Shown here: piece after piece, positions 27,706 to 34,249 of the stretch
Numbering within the stretch: the stretch's first letter is position 1
How the letters are laid out: each line of letters begins with the position of its first letter
NCBI GenBank assembly: GCA_021813805.1
Contig: JAKAJL010000036.1
Location: forward strand, 1 to 34,249
DNA: 34,249 bases
Source of the DNA: Pseudomonadota bacterium
GTDB lineage: Bacteria; Pseudomonadota; Alphaproteobacteria; Rhizobiales; Beijerinckiaceae
Direction: 5' to 3'
The notes under the pieces: generated by a model
Databases searched by the model: none
Told to the model about the DNA's origin: nothing
What the model saw: the letters and a program-made list of their open reading frames with translations, nothing else
Translations under genes and position numbers: made by a program

Positions 27706-28551
27706 ATGTCGAGCACGCTTTGCGCCATCGTCAAGAACGAGGCGCCCTATCTCGCCGAATGGGCGCTGTTCCATCGCATGATCGGTTTCGACCGCATCGT
27801 CGTCTATGAAAACGACAGCAACGATTCCACCCCGGAAATTCTCGGCCGGCTGAAACGGGCCGGCGTCATCGACGAGCATATCGGCTGGAGCAACATCCCG
27901 GCCTCGCCGCAGTTCACCGCCTATGTGGACGCGATGCGGAAATGCCGGACCGACTGGATCATGTTCCTCGACGCCGATGAGTTCCTCAATATCAAATCGC
28001 GCGCGCCGGTGAACGATTTTCTCGCCGGCGTCGCGCGCGATGTTTCCTGTGTTGCGGTGAACTGGCGCATTTTCGGCTCCTCAGGCCAAACGACTTTTGC
28101 GCCGGGCCTGGTGCTCGAACGATTTACCCGCGCCGCTGCGCCGCATCACGCGGTCAACCGCCACGTCAAATCCTTCTTCCGGCCGCGCTACGCCGCCTCC
28201 GTCCATATGCACGCCCCTGTCATGGCCACGGGCCGCTCGGCGCTCGCCTCGGGCGAGCCCCTGGCGATGGAGGTCAGAGGCATTTCCGACCGGCTCGACT
28301 GGTCGGCGGCCCAGGTCAATCATTATTACGGCAAGTCTCTTGAGGAATACGCCGCCAAGCGCCGGCGCGGCGACGCCTTTCTGCCCAGCGACGACGCCCG
28401 GAAATTCGCCAGACATACCGACCAGATGTTCCGCGCCCACGACCTCAACGATGAACCGGACGACAGCCTCGCCTGGATCTTGCCCGAACTCAAACACCGG
28501 ATTGCGGCCTTCGAGGCCGGCGCCCTTTGCAACGGGCCGATCCGTTCATGA
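27706..28551 (+). CDS. Glycosyltransferase, GT92/GT2-like (PF13704 type)
   Basis: The 281-residue protein has the pattern of the Glyco_tranf_2_4/GT92 group: TLCAIVKNEAPYLAEWALFH (4-23), GFDRIVVYENDSNDSTPEIL, and the nucleotide-sugar site WIMFLDADEFLNI (DxD at Asp89/Asp91). A central domain with VAVNWRIFGSSGQTTF and RHVKSFFRP follows, then NHYYGKSLEEYAAKRRRGDA. No membrane segment is evident, so it is probably cytosolic and may act on surface polysaccharides; the acceptor is unknown. It is flanked by the small secreted protein and the potassium channel. Starts with ATG 27706 shortly after GAGGCGTC. Confidence 0.85.
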   Translation: MSSTLCAIVKNEAPYLAEWALFHRMIGFDRIVVYENDSNDSTPEILGRLKRAGVIDEHIGWSNIPASPQFTAYVDAMRKCRTDWIMFLDADEFLNIKSRAPVNDFLAGVARDVSCVAVNWRIFGSSGQTTFAPGLVLERFTRAAAPHHAVNRHVKSFFRPRYAASVHMHAPVMATGRSALASGEPLAMEVRGISDRLDWSAAQVNHYYGKSLEEYAAKRRRGDAFLPSDDARKFARHTDQMFRAHDLNDEPDDSLAWILPELKHRIAAFEAGALCNGPIRS

Positions 28552-28591
28552 ATCATCGTGAAACAGATTAGGGGCCGGAACGAAGGACGCC

Positions 28592-29647
28592 ATGGAGCCG
28601 CTGCTCGCCTCCCCCCTGCGCAATCTCTTCGCCGCCATCGCCTTCATGCTCGTCGTGGCGGCGATCGGCGCGCTTGCCTATATGGCGGAAGGATGGAGCG
28701 CGGGCGACGCGCTCTATATGGTGGTGCTGACCGTCTATTCGGTCGGTTATGGCGAGGTTCATCCGGTCAATACGCCGGCCCTTCGCGCCATCACCGAGTC
28801 ATTGATCGTCATCGGCTGCACGGGCATGATTTTCCTGACCGGCAGCATGTTCCAATTGATCGCCGCCAGCCAGATTCAGCAGATTCTCGGAACACGCCGC
28901 ATGCAGAAGGACATCGACAAGCTCTCCAATCACGTCGTCGTTTGCGGCTTCGGCCGGATCGGACAGATGCTGTGTCATGAACTGAAGGCCGGTCACGCCG
29001 ATTTCGTCGTCATCGACCATGCCGAGGAGCGCATCGGCGCCGCGCGCAAGGCCGGCTTTCACGTCATCCAGGGCAACGCGACCGACGAGGACGTCATGCG
29101 TCAGGCGGGCATCACCCGCGCCCACGCGCTCGCCACCGTGCTGCCCGACGACGCCGCCAATGTCTTCATCACCTTGAGCGCGCGCAGCCTCAATCGCGAC
29201 CTGACCATTATCGCGCGCGGCGAATTGCCCACGACCGAGCGCAAATTGCTTCAGGCGGGGGCCAATCGCGTCGTCCTGCCCGCCCGGATAGGCGCCGAAC
29301 GCGTCGCCGAGCTTCTGCTGCATCAGGACGTGGCGCGGCTGATTTCGCGGGCGCGCGGCGGCAATCTCGACCGTCTTGCCTTCGACCTCCAGGGACTTGG
29401 CCTCGACATCGAGGTGGCGACGGTCGAAGCGGGGAGCCTTTGCGTCGGCCTGACGATCGAGGGCGTCGAACGCCTCGGCGCCGGCGCCTTTCTTGTCGTC
29501 GCGCTGGAACGAAAGGACGGCGCGACTCTCCTGCAACCTGATCCCGACACGCCGGTTCACGACGGCGACGGGCTTGCTTTGGTGCGCCGGCCGGAAAAAG
29601 CGCAGAAGATCGAAGAGCTTTTCTCCGCGCCCGTCGCCCAGACCTAG
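28592..29647 (+). CDS. Two-TM potassium channel with RCK (TrkA) domain
   Basis: The 351-residue protein has TM1 (FAAIAFMLVVAAIGALAYMA), a pore loop with selectivity filter TVYSVGYGEV (GYG; Ser-Val before it) and TM2 (LIVIGCTGMIFLTGSMFQL). An RCK/TrkA-N Rossmann domain follows: NHVVVCGFGRIGQMLCHELK, VVIDHAEERIGAAR, GNATDEDVMRQAGITRAHAL. A TrkA-C-like domain closes the chain. This is the layout of MthK/Kch-type channels gated by intracellular ligands, with NAD(H) or nucleotide as the usual ligand of GxGxxG proteins. Start ATG 28592 lies behind AAGGA at 28583-28587. No linked transporter or regulator is present. Confidence 0.92.
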   Translation: MEPLLASPLRNLFAAIAFMLVVAAIGALAYMAEGWSAGDALYMVVLTVYSVGYGEVHPVNTPALRAITESLIVIGCTGMIFLTGSMFQLIAASQIQQILGTRRMQKDIDKLSNHVVVCGFGRIGQMLCHELKAGHADFVVIDHAEERIGAARKAGFHVIQGNATDEDVMRQAGITRAHALATVLPDDAANVFITLSARSLNRDLTIIARGELPTTERKLLQAGANRVVLPARIGAERVAELLLHQDVARLISRARGGNLDRLAFDLQGLGLDIEVATVEAGSLCVGLTIEGVERLGAGAFLVVALERKDGATLLQPDPDTPVHDGDGLALVRRPEKAQKIEELFSAPVAQT

Positions 29648-29745
29648 CCCGCGCCTTGACGATGGGAGCCTTGCCCCGGCAATTGATTGTCGGCGCGAAG
29701 CGGGGAATCATGGCGCCGCGCGCGAAACGCAGGGGACGGCGAAAA

Positions 29746-30843
29746 ATGACGCGATGGGGCCGATGGGCGGGCGCGAGTCTTCTGGCGCTGGGATGTCTTG
29801 GCGGCGCGCAGGCGCAGCAGAAAACCGTCAACATTTATAACTGGACCGATTATATCGGCCCCCACGTCATTCCCGGCTTCGAAAAAGAAACCGGAATCAA
29901 AGTCAACTACGACACTTACGACCAGAACGAGACGCTGGAGGCCAAGCTCTCCGCCGGCAATTCGGGCTATGACGTCGCCGTCCCCACCTTCTCGCCCTTC
30001 CTGGTGCGCGGCGCGAGAGCCGGCCTCTATCAGCCCTTGGACAAGGCGCTGCTGAAGAACTGGGGTAATCTCGACCCGGAAATCCTTGGCCTGATGGCCA
30101 AATCCGATCCTGGCAACCGATACGCCGTCCCGTGGATCGTCGCCACCGACGGGATCGCGATCAATGTCGAGAAGGTCAAGGCGATCATGCCCGACGCTCC
30201 GATCGACAGCTACGACCTGATCTTCAAGCCCGAGATTCTGGAAAAATTCAAGGATTGCGGCGTCGAGATGATCGACAGCCCGACCGACGAGCTGCCGGTG
30301 GTCCTGAACTGGCTGAAGCTCGATCCCAATTCGGAAAAGCGCGAAGACCTCGAGCGCGCCGCAGCGGTCATGAGCTCGATCAGACCCTCGATCCGCAAGT
30401 TTGAATCCTCGGGCTATATCAACGATCTCGTCAATGGCGACATCTGCATCGCCTTCGGCTATTCGACCGACATCAAGATCGCCGCGAAACGGGCCAGGGA
30501 AGCGGCCAAACCCTTCCACATCGAATATGTCATCCCGAAGGAAGGCACTTTGCTTTATCTCGACGCGCTCGCCATTCCCTCCGGCGCGCCCCATGTCGCG
30601 GAGGCGCACGCCTTCATCGACTATGTCCTGCGCGGGCAAGTCATGGCCGACACCGCCAACCAGGTCGGCGGGCGTAGCGGCGACGCCGCCGCCCTGCCCT
30701 ATATCAAACCGGGTATCGCCAACGACCCGACGATCTATCCGCCGCCGGAGGCGAGAAAAAACTTTTTCGTCCTAACCGTCCCCAGCCGCCAGACCGACAG
30801 GCTGCGCACAAGGCTGTGGACCAAAATCAAGACCGGCCTGTGA
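29746..30843 (+). CDS. Polyamine ABC transporter substrate-binding protein (PotF-like)
   Basis: From ATG 29746 the product has 365 residues with a signal peptide (MTRWGRWAGASLLALGCLGG, then AQAQ), hence periplasmic. The mature part begins KTVNIYNWTDYIGPHVIPGF, then KETGIKVNYDTYDQNETLEA and GYDVAVPTFSPFLV, matching PotD/PotF. Further on are RYAVPWIVATDGIAINVEKV, FGYSTDIKIAAKRA and YVIPKEGTLLYLDALAIP. Trp and acidic residues of the spermidine/putrescine site appear plausible but substrate cannot be set by eye. Earlier in-frame starts at 29662 and 29710 would add an Arg-rich leader (APRAKRRGRRK). Its stop overlaps the ATPase start by one base (TGATG). Confidence 0.92.
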   Translation: MTRWGRWAGASLLALGCLGGAQAQQKTVNIYNWTDYIGPHVIPGFEKETGIKVNYDTYDQNETLEAKLSAGNSGYDVAVPTFSPFLVRGARAGLYQPLDKALLKNWGNLDPEILGLMAKSDPGNRYAVPWIVATDGIAINVEKVKAIMPDAPIDSYDLIFKPEILEKFKDCGVEMIDSPTDELPVVLNWLKLDPNSEKREDLERAAAVMSSIRPSIRKFESSGYINDLVNGDICIAFGYSTDIKIAAKRAREAAKPFHIEYVIPKEGTLLYLDALAIPSGAPHVAEAHAFIDYVLRGQVMADTANQVGGRSGDAAALPYIKPGIANDPTIYPPPEARKNFFVLTVPSRQTDRLRTRLWTKIKTGL

Positions 30844-31901
30844 TGATCAGGGTCGAGGGCCTCACCAAGAATTTTGACGACGGCGTGGCCGTCGCGGGCG
30901 TCGATCTGGCGATCGCCCGGAACGAATTCTTCGCCATTCTCGGCGGCTCCGGCTCGGGCAAGACCACGCTGCTGCGGTTGATCGCCGGCTTCGAGCGGCC
31001 CGACCGGGGGAGGATCCTGATCGACGGCGTCGACATGACCGACGCGCCGCCGCACCGGCGCCCAGTCAATATGATGTTCCAGTCCTATGCGCTCTTTCCT
31101 CATATGAGCGTGACCAGGAATGTCGAATTCGGCCTGCGCCAGGAGGGCGTGCGCGGCGCCGACCTGCGGCGGCGAACCGAGGAGGCGCTCGACCTCGTCG
31201 CCATGCGCGATTATGCCGAGCGCAAGCCGCACCAGCTGTCCGGCGGGCAAAAACAGCGCGTCGCCTTGGCGCGGGCGATCGTCAAAAGACCCAAAGTCCT
31301 GCTGCTCGACGAGCCTTTGTCGGCGCTCGACCGCAAATTGCGCGAACAGACCCAGTTGCACCTGACCGAAGTGCAGAAGAAGACCGGCGTCACCTTCGTC
31401 GTCGTCACCCATGACCAGGACGAGGCGATGACGCTCGCATCAAAGGTCGCGGTGATGAACCAGGGGCGGATCGAACAGGTCGATACGCCGCGCGCGCTCT
31501 ACGCCCAGCCGATCAACCGGTTCGTCGCCGGCTTCATCGGCGCGACCAATCTTATGCCGGCGGAAGCCAGCGGCGAGGGCTTTTTGGGCGAAGGCGTGGC
31601 CGGATTTCTCGTCGCGCCGGCGGCGCTCGCCGGCGCCGGCCCGTTCTGGGTCTCGATCCGGCCGGAAAACATCGCCATTTCGGCGCGCAACGCGCATCTG
31701 CCGCGCAGCAATGCGGAAAACGGGCGGGTCGAGAGCCTGTCCTATTACGGCGACCACACCGTCTATTTCGTGCGGGCGGAAGGCGGCGCCCTGCTCCGCG
31801 CCGCCCTGTTCAACGCCGCTCACGCGGCGCCCGCCTTCCACGTCGGCGACGACGTTACCCTCGCCTGGCCGCCCGAGGCCGTCACGGTGCTCCGGTCATG
31901 A
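30843..31901 (+). CDS. Polyamine ABC transporter ATP-binding protein (PotA/PotG-like)
   Basis: The 352-residue ATPase has Walker A GGSGSGKTT (34-42), Q-loop Gln80 (MMFQSYALFPHM), signature LSGGQ (132-136), Walker B LLLDEP (153-158) and switch His190 in VVTHDQDEAM. A C-terminal TOBE region follows (GFIGATNLMPAEASG, VSIRPENIAIS), typical of PotA/PotG. ATG 30843 is chosen because it overlaps the binding-protein stop by one base and gives the standard N-terminus MIRVEGLTK. The stop overlaps the next gene by four bases (ATGA, 31898-31901). It would energise polyamine or related cation uptake across the inner membrane. Confidence 0.96.
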   Translation: MIRVEGLTKNFDDGVAVAGVDLAIARNEFFAILGGSGSGKTTLLRLIAGFERPDRGRILIDGVDMTDAPPHRRPVNMMFQSYALFPHMSVTRNVEFGLRQEGVRGADLRRRTEEALDLVAMRDYAERKPHQLSGGQKQRVALARAIVKRPKVLLLDEPLSALDRKLREQTQLHLTEVQKKTGVTFVVVTHDQDEAMTLASKVAVMNQGRIEQVDTPRALYAQPINRFVAGFIGATNLMPAEASGEGFLGEGVAGFLVAPAALAGAGPFWVSIRPENIAISARNAHLPRSNAENGRVESLSYYGDHTVYFVRAEGGALLRAALFNAAHAAPAFHVGDDVTLAWPPEAVTVLRS

Positions 31902-32803
31902 CCCGCGCGAACGGCGGCCGACCGTCAGACCAAGCGCCAAAGAACAGCGCTTTCCCCTCGGCGGCGGCGCCCTATGCGTGGCTCCTGGCGTTTTTCATGG
32001 CGCCGCTTCTGGTCTCGCTGGCGATCAGCCTGACCCATGCGGTGGACGGCGTCCCGCCCTACAGCAATCCGCTCGATTGGCGCGCGCTCAATCTCGACAA
32101 TTACCGTTCGATCCTGGGCGACAATCTCTACGTCCTCGCCTTGTGGAACTCGGTCCGCATCGCCGCGACCACTTCGCTGCTCTGTCTGGCGCTCGGCTAT
32201 CCGATGGCCTACGCCATGGCGCTGGAGCCGCCGCACCGCCGGCATTTGCTGCTGATGGCGATCATCCTGCCCTTCTTCACCTCGTCGCTGATCCGCACCT
32301 TCGCGATGATCAACCTGCTGAAGGAAACGGGGCTGATCAATCAGGCGCTTGCATCGCTCGGCCTGATCGACCCGGCCCATCCGCCGAGCATCCTCTATAC
32401 CGACGCGGCGGTGCAGATCGGCATGGTGTATAACTATCTGCCCTTCATGATCCTGCCGCTCTACGCCAATCTGGTGAAGATCGACTGGTCGCTGGCCGAG
32501 GCCGCGCGCGATCTCGGCGCCCCGCCGCGGCAGGCTTTTCTGCGCATCGTCCTGCCCTTGTCCTGGCCGGGAATTCTCTCCGGCCTTCTGCTCGTCTTCA
32601 TCCCGGCCTGCGGCGAATATGTCGTGCCGACCCTGCTCGGCGGCCAGAACTACGTGATGCTCGGCACCCAGCTCGCCAACGAGTTTTTCCAGAATCGCGA
32701 CTGGCCGACGGCTTCGGCGGTGGCGATCCTGCTGCTGGCGATCCTGGTCGCGCCGCTGCTGTTGCTGCAAGCGCTGGCGCGCCGGCTGGAGGCGGCGTCA
32801 TGA
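31898..32803 (+). CDS. Polyamine ABC transporter permease (PotB/PotH-like)
   Basis: The 301-residue protein has about six membrane segments. The first (YAWLLAFFMAPLLVSLAISL) follows a polar start. The EAA loop reads LAEAARDLGAPPRQAFLRIV (about 205-224), the site where the ATPase couples. Other hydrophobic segments include HLLLMAIILPFFTSSLI and GILSGLLLVFIPACGEYVVP, typical of PotB/PotH. It pairs with the next gene as the two halves of the channel and overlaps it by four bases (32800-32803). Confidence 0.94.
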   Translation: MTRANGGRPSDQAPKNSAFPSAAAPYAWLLAFFMAPLLVSLAISLTHAVDGVPPYSNPLDWRALNLDNYRSILGDNLYVLALWNSVRIAATTSLLCLALGYPMAYAMALEPPHRRHLLLMAIILPFFTSSLIRTFAMINLLKETGLINQALASLGLIDPAHPPSILYTDAAVQIGMVYNYLPFMILPLYANLVKIDWSLAEAARDLGAPPRQAFLRIVLPLSWPGILSGLLLVFIPACGEYVVPTLLGGQNYVMLGTQLANEFFQNRDWPTASAVAILLLAILVAPLLLLQALARRLEAAS

Positions 32804-33654
32804 GCGGGCGCGGACTCTTCCGCCGTTCGGCGCTGGCGCTCGGCCTCGCCTTTCTTTACGCGCCGCTGGCGCTCGTCGTGGTCTATTCCTTCACCGCCTC
32901 GAAACTCGCCACCGTCTGGGCGGGCTTTTCGACGCACTGGTATGTCGAGCTTGCCTCCGACGAGGCGCTGCTCGGCGCGGCCTGGCTCAGCCTCAAGCTC
33001 GCCTTCGTCTCGGCCTCGCTCGCCCTGGCGCTCGGCGCCCTCGCCGGTTACGCGCTTTCCCGTTTTCCGCGCTTTTCCGGTCGGACTCTGTTCGCCGGCC
33101 TGGTCTTCGCCCCGCTCGCCATGCCGGAAATTGTCATGGCGATCTCGCTGCTTCTGCTCTTCGTCAACATGGGCGATGTTCTGGGCTGGCCGTCACAGCG
33201 CGGATTCTGGACGCTGGTCATCGCCCATGTCAGCTTCACTTTGTCTTTTGTCGCGGTGATCGTCGCGGGAAGGCTCGCCGATTTCGACCGCTCGATCGAA
33301 GAGGCGGCGCTCGACCTCGGGGCTTCGCCGCTCAGGACTTTTTTCGTCATTACCTTGCCGGTGATTTCGCCGGCGCTGGCCGCCGGTTGGCTGCTCGCCT
33401 TTTCGCTCAGCCTCGACGATGTGGTGACCAGCCAGTTCGTCTCGGCGCCTGGCGCGACGCCCTTGCCGGTGCTCGTGCTCGGCAGCGTCAAGCTCGGCGT
33501 CAGCCCCAAGATCAATGCGCTCGGCGCCCTCGCGATCGCCTTGGTGTCGATGGCGACGCTCGTCGCCTTCTTGTGGCGGAGCCTGCGAGAACGCAGGACG
33601 CTCGAGGAAGCGAAGATTCCGTCAGCTCTCCCCGTTTTACCGGGAGAGGGTTAG
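32800..33654 (+). CDS. Polyamine ABC transporter permease (PotC/PotI-like)
   Basis: The 284-residue protein has about six membrane segments. The first is ALALGLAFLYAPLALVVVYS; further ones include LAFVSASLALALGALAGYAL and LVFAPLAMPEIVMAISLLLL. The EAA loop reads IEEAALDLGASPLRTFFVIT, followed by WLLAFSLSLDDVVTSQFVSA, the conserved SxDDxV of PotC/PotI. It is the last gene of the transporter operon. The final residues (SALPVLPGEG, then TAG) are encoded inside the palindrome at 33626-33648, so the repeat supplies the stop region and the original end may have been altered. Confidence 0.94.
   Translation: MSGRGLFRRSALALGLAFLYAPLALVVVYSFTASKLATVWAGFSTHWYVELASDEALLGAAWLSLKLAFVSASLALALGALAGYALSRFPRFSGRTLFAGLVFAPLAMPEIVMAISLLLLFVNMGDVLGWPSQRGFWTLVIAHVSFTLSFVAVIVAGRLADFDRSIEEAALDLGASPLRTFFVITLPVISPALAAGWLLAFSLSLDDVVTSQFVSAPGATPLPVLVLGSVKLGVSPKINALGALAIALVSMATLVAFLWRSLRERRTLEEAKIPSALPVLPGEG
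33626..33648. repeat. Palindrome CTCTCCC/GGGAGAG overlapping the permease 3' end
   Basis: CTCTCCC (33626-33632), nine-base loop, GGGAGAG (33642-33648); the stop codon follows at 33652. It resembles the element after ilvE (23348-23368) in style and location. It could fold as a hairpin at the end of the transporter mRNA. Confidence 0.5.
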
Positions 33655-33932
33655 GGGAGCGGCAAAGCCAGGCTTCGCAACGTCGTCGAGAAATCCGGAA
33701 GCGCTGTTCAAATAGAAGCTCGTCCTTGGAATCACATCCTGGATCTTGAAACATTCGTTACGGCGATGGGCCGAGGTCGAACCTTTGCGGTCTGCGGGCC
33801 CAAAGCGCAACGACTTTGATGGCTGGCGCGACCGACGCGGTCGAGGCGTTAGAGCAGTCCTATCCAAATGCGTGGGACCACTCAAATCCACGGTCATTCC
33901 GTCCTTGCCGATGCAAATTGGCGGCTCGCGAC

Positions 33933-34163
33933 CTATGGGGTCTTGCATCTGGCAAGCCACGCCGCAATTCCCTTGTGTTCGAGTATTCGGGGAGCGAACT
34001 GGCTGGTTCGCACCATTTCATCGAGCTGTGCGGATACGGCAATGTCGGCGATCGATTGGGCGGAACCCGCGAGCCATTCCCGCTGCGAAAGAATGGCGTC
34101 CAGACTTGCCAAAAGATCGAAGTAGGCCCTAAACTCATAAACGGGATTCCCGAACGGGCGAAA
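33933..34163 (-). pseudogene. 3' fragment of a glutathione S-transferase gene
   Basis: On the minus strand one frame reads NPVYEFRAYFDLLASLDAIL, SQREWLAGSAQSIADIAVSA, QLDEMVRTSQFAPRILEHKG and IAAWLARCKTP, then TAG at 33933-33935. This is the end of a GST C-terminal all-alpha domain, whose core pattern is LAG...SIADIA and PxLxxWLxR. The N-terminal thioredoxin fold and any start codon are missing: the frame runs into the IS5-type element at about 34163. I infer truncation by insertion. The 5' part of the gene might survive on the far side of the IS. The exact break is uncertain. Between 33655 and 33932 I see no gene. Confidence 0.7.
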
Positions 34164-34249
34164 GAATGATTCAAGGCCTCCGATGATTTGGGGGCTTTGA
34201 TGACGCGACGCCGTTTTGAACTGACCGATGCCGAGTGGGCCATCATTGA
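34163..34249 (+). mobile_element. Left end of an IS5-family insertion sequence (partial)
   Basis: The transposase start at 34200 and the broken GST frame at about 34163 bound the left end of an insertion sequence. The terminal inverted repeat should lie near 34163-34185 (around GAATGATTCAAGGCCTCC), but the right end is outside the window, so it cannot be confirmed. The boundary is an estimate. Confidence 0.6.
34200..34249 (+). CDS. IS5-family transposase, N-terminus (partial)
   Basis: ATG 34200 opens a frame MTRRRFELTDAEWAII that runs off the window. The start pattern (R)RxELTDxEWAIIxPLLP is typical of the DUF4096 N-terminal domain of IS5 transposases of the IS427 group. These short transposases (often split into two frames) carry a DDE domain, which would lie outside the window. 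The codon just before the window end would be Glu or Asp. Confidence rests on 16 residues. Confidence 0.8.
   Translation, partial: MTRRRFELTDAEWAII

Noticed and set aside
33816-34169. A 117-codon frame on + near the right end
   Set aside because: It overlaps the GST fragment on the other strand, which has a real family pattern; this frame has none.

Overview
The window is high-GC, densely packed chromosomal DNA from an alphaproteobacterium, most likely of the order Hyphomicrobiales (Rhizobiales), perhaps near the Beijerinckiaceae or Methylocystaceae. This placement rests on three things: a pyrC-like/plsY/dprA cluster whose dihydroorotase homologue has lost metal ligands, hopanoid genes (hpnL, hpnM, hpnI), and the lgt/midA/pgeF block lying beside ubiK, ybjN-like and proC genes. 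It is inferred from gene content and protein style; no database search was possible. Most of the window is core metabolism, with a mobile-element scar at the right edge.

Layout, left to right. Positions 1-1919 (+) hold the tail of ftsK, a small two-repeat protein, the RuvX resolvase and a small acidic protein. Positions 1920-5073 (-) hold a pyrC-like pseudo-dihydroorotase, plsY and dprA. A TPP riboswitch and thiC follow on +, then a cupin. Positions 7997-10848 (-) carry hpnL-hpnM-hpnI. Positions 10957-16155 (-) carry tex, pgeF, midA and lgt. Positions 16323-18887 (+) carry ubiK, a YbjN-family gene, proC and a TetR regulator. Positions 18889-22337 (-) carry a DUF1186/SEC-C gene and a MarR / OmpR-type regulator / EnvZ-type kinase operon, divergent from ilvE (+). 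Next come a YqjI-like PadR regulator (+), moaE (-), a lipoprotein, prs, apt, a small secreted protein, a glycosyltransferase, a two-TM potassium channel with an RCK domain, and a four-gene polyamine-type ABC transporter (29746-33654). The right end holds a 3' fragment of a glutathione S-transferase gene (-), apparently cut by an IS5-type insertion whose transposase begins at 34200 and runs off the window.

How the genes work together. Translational coupling (1-11 base overlaps) ties pyrC-like/plsY, plsY/dprA, hpnL/hpnM, lgt/midA/pgeF, YbjN/proC, marR/ompR-like/envZ-like and all four transporter genes into operons. prs makes PRPP, which apt uses for adenine salvage. thiC is controlled by a TPP riboswitch. 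The clearest regulatory DNA is a perfect 10+10 base inverted repeat between marR and ilvE, and a pair of AT-rich GATATATC sites in front of the PadR gene.

I found no CRISPR array, tRNA, rRNA, toxin-antitoxin pair, phage module or obvious new defence system. The most interesting leads are modest: the metal-ligand-poor dihydroorotase homologue with no pyrB beside it and a strong leader hairpin, the YqjI-like repressor without its reductase partner, the marR-ilvE operator, and the small twin-repeat protein near ftsK.
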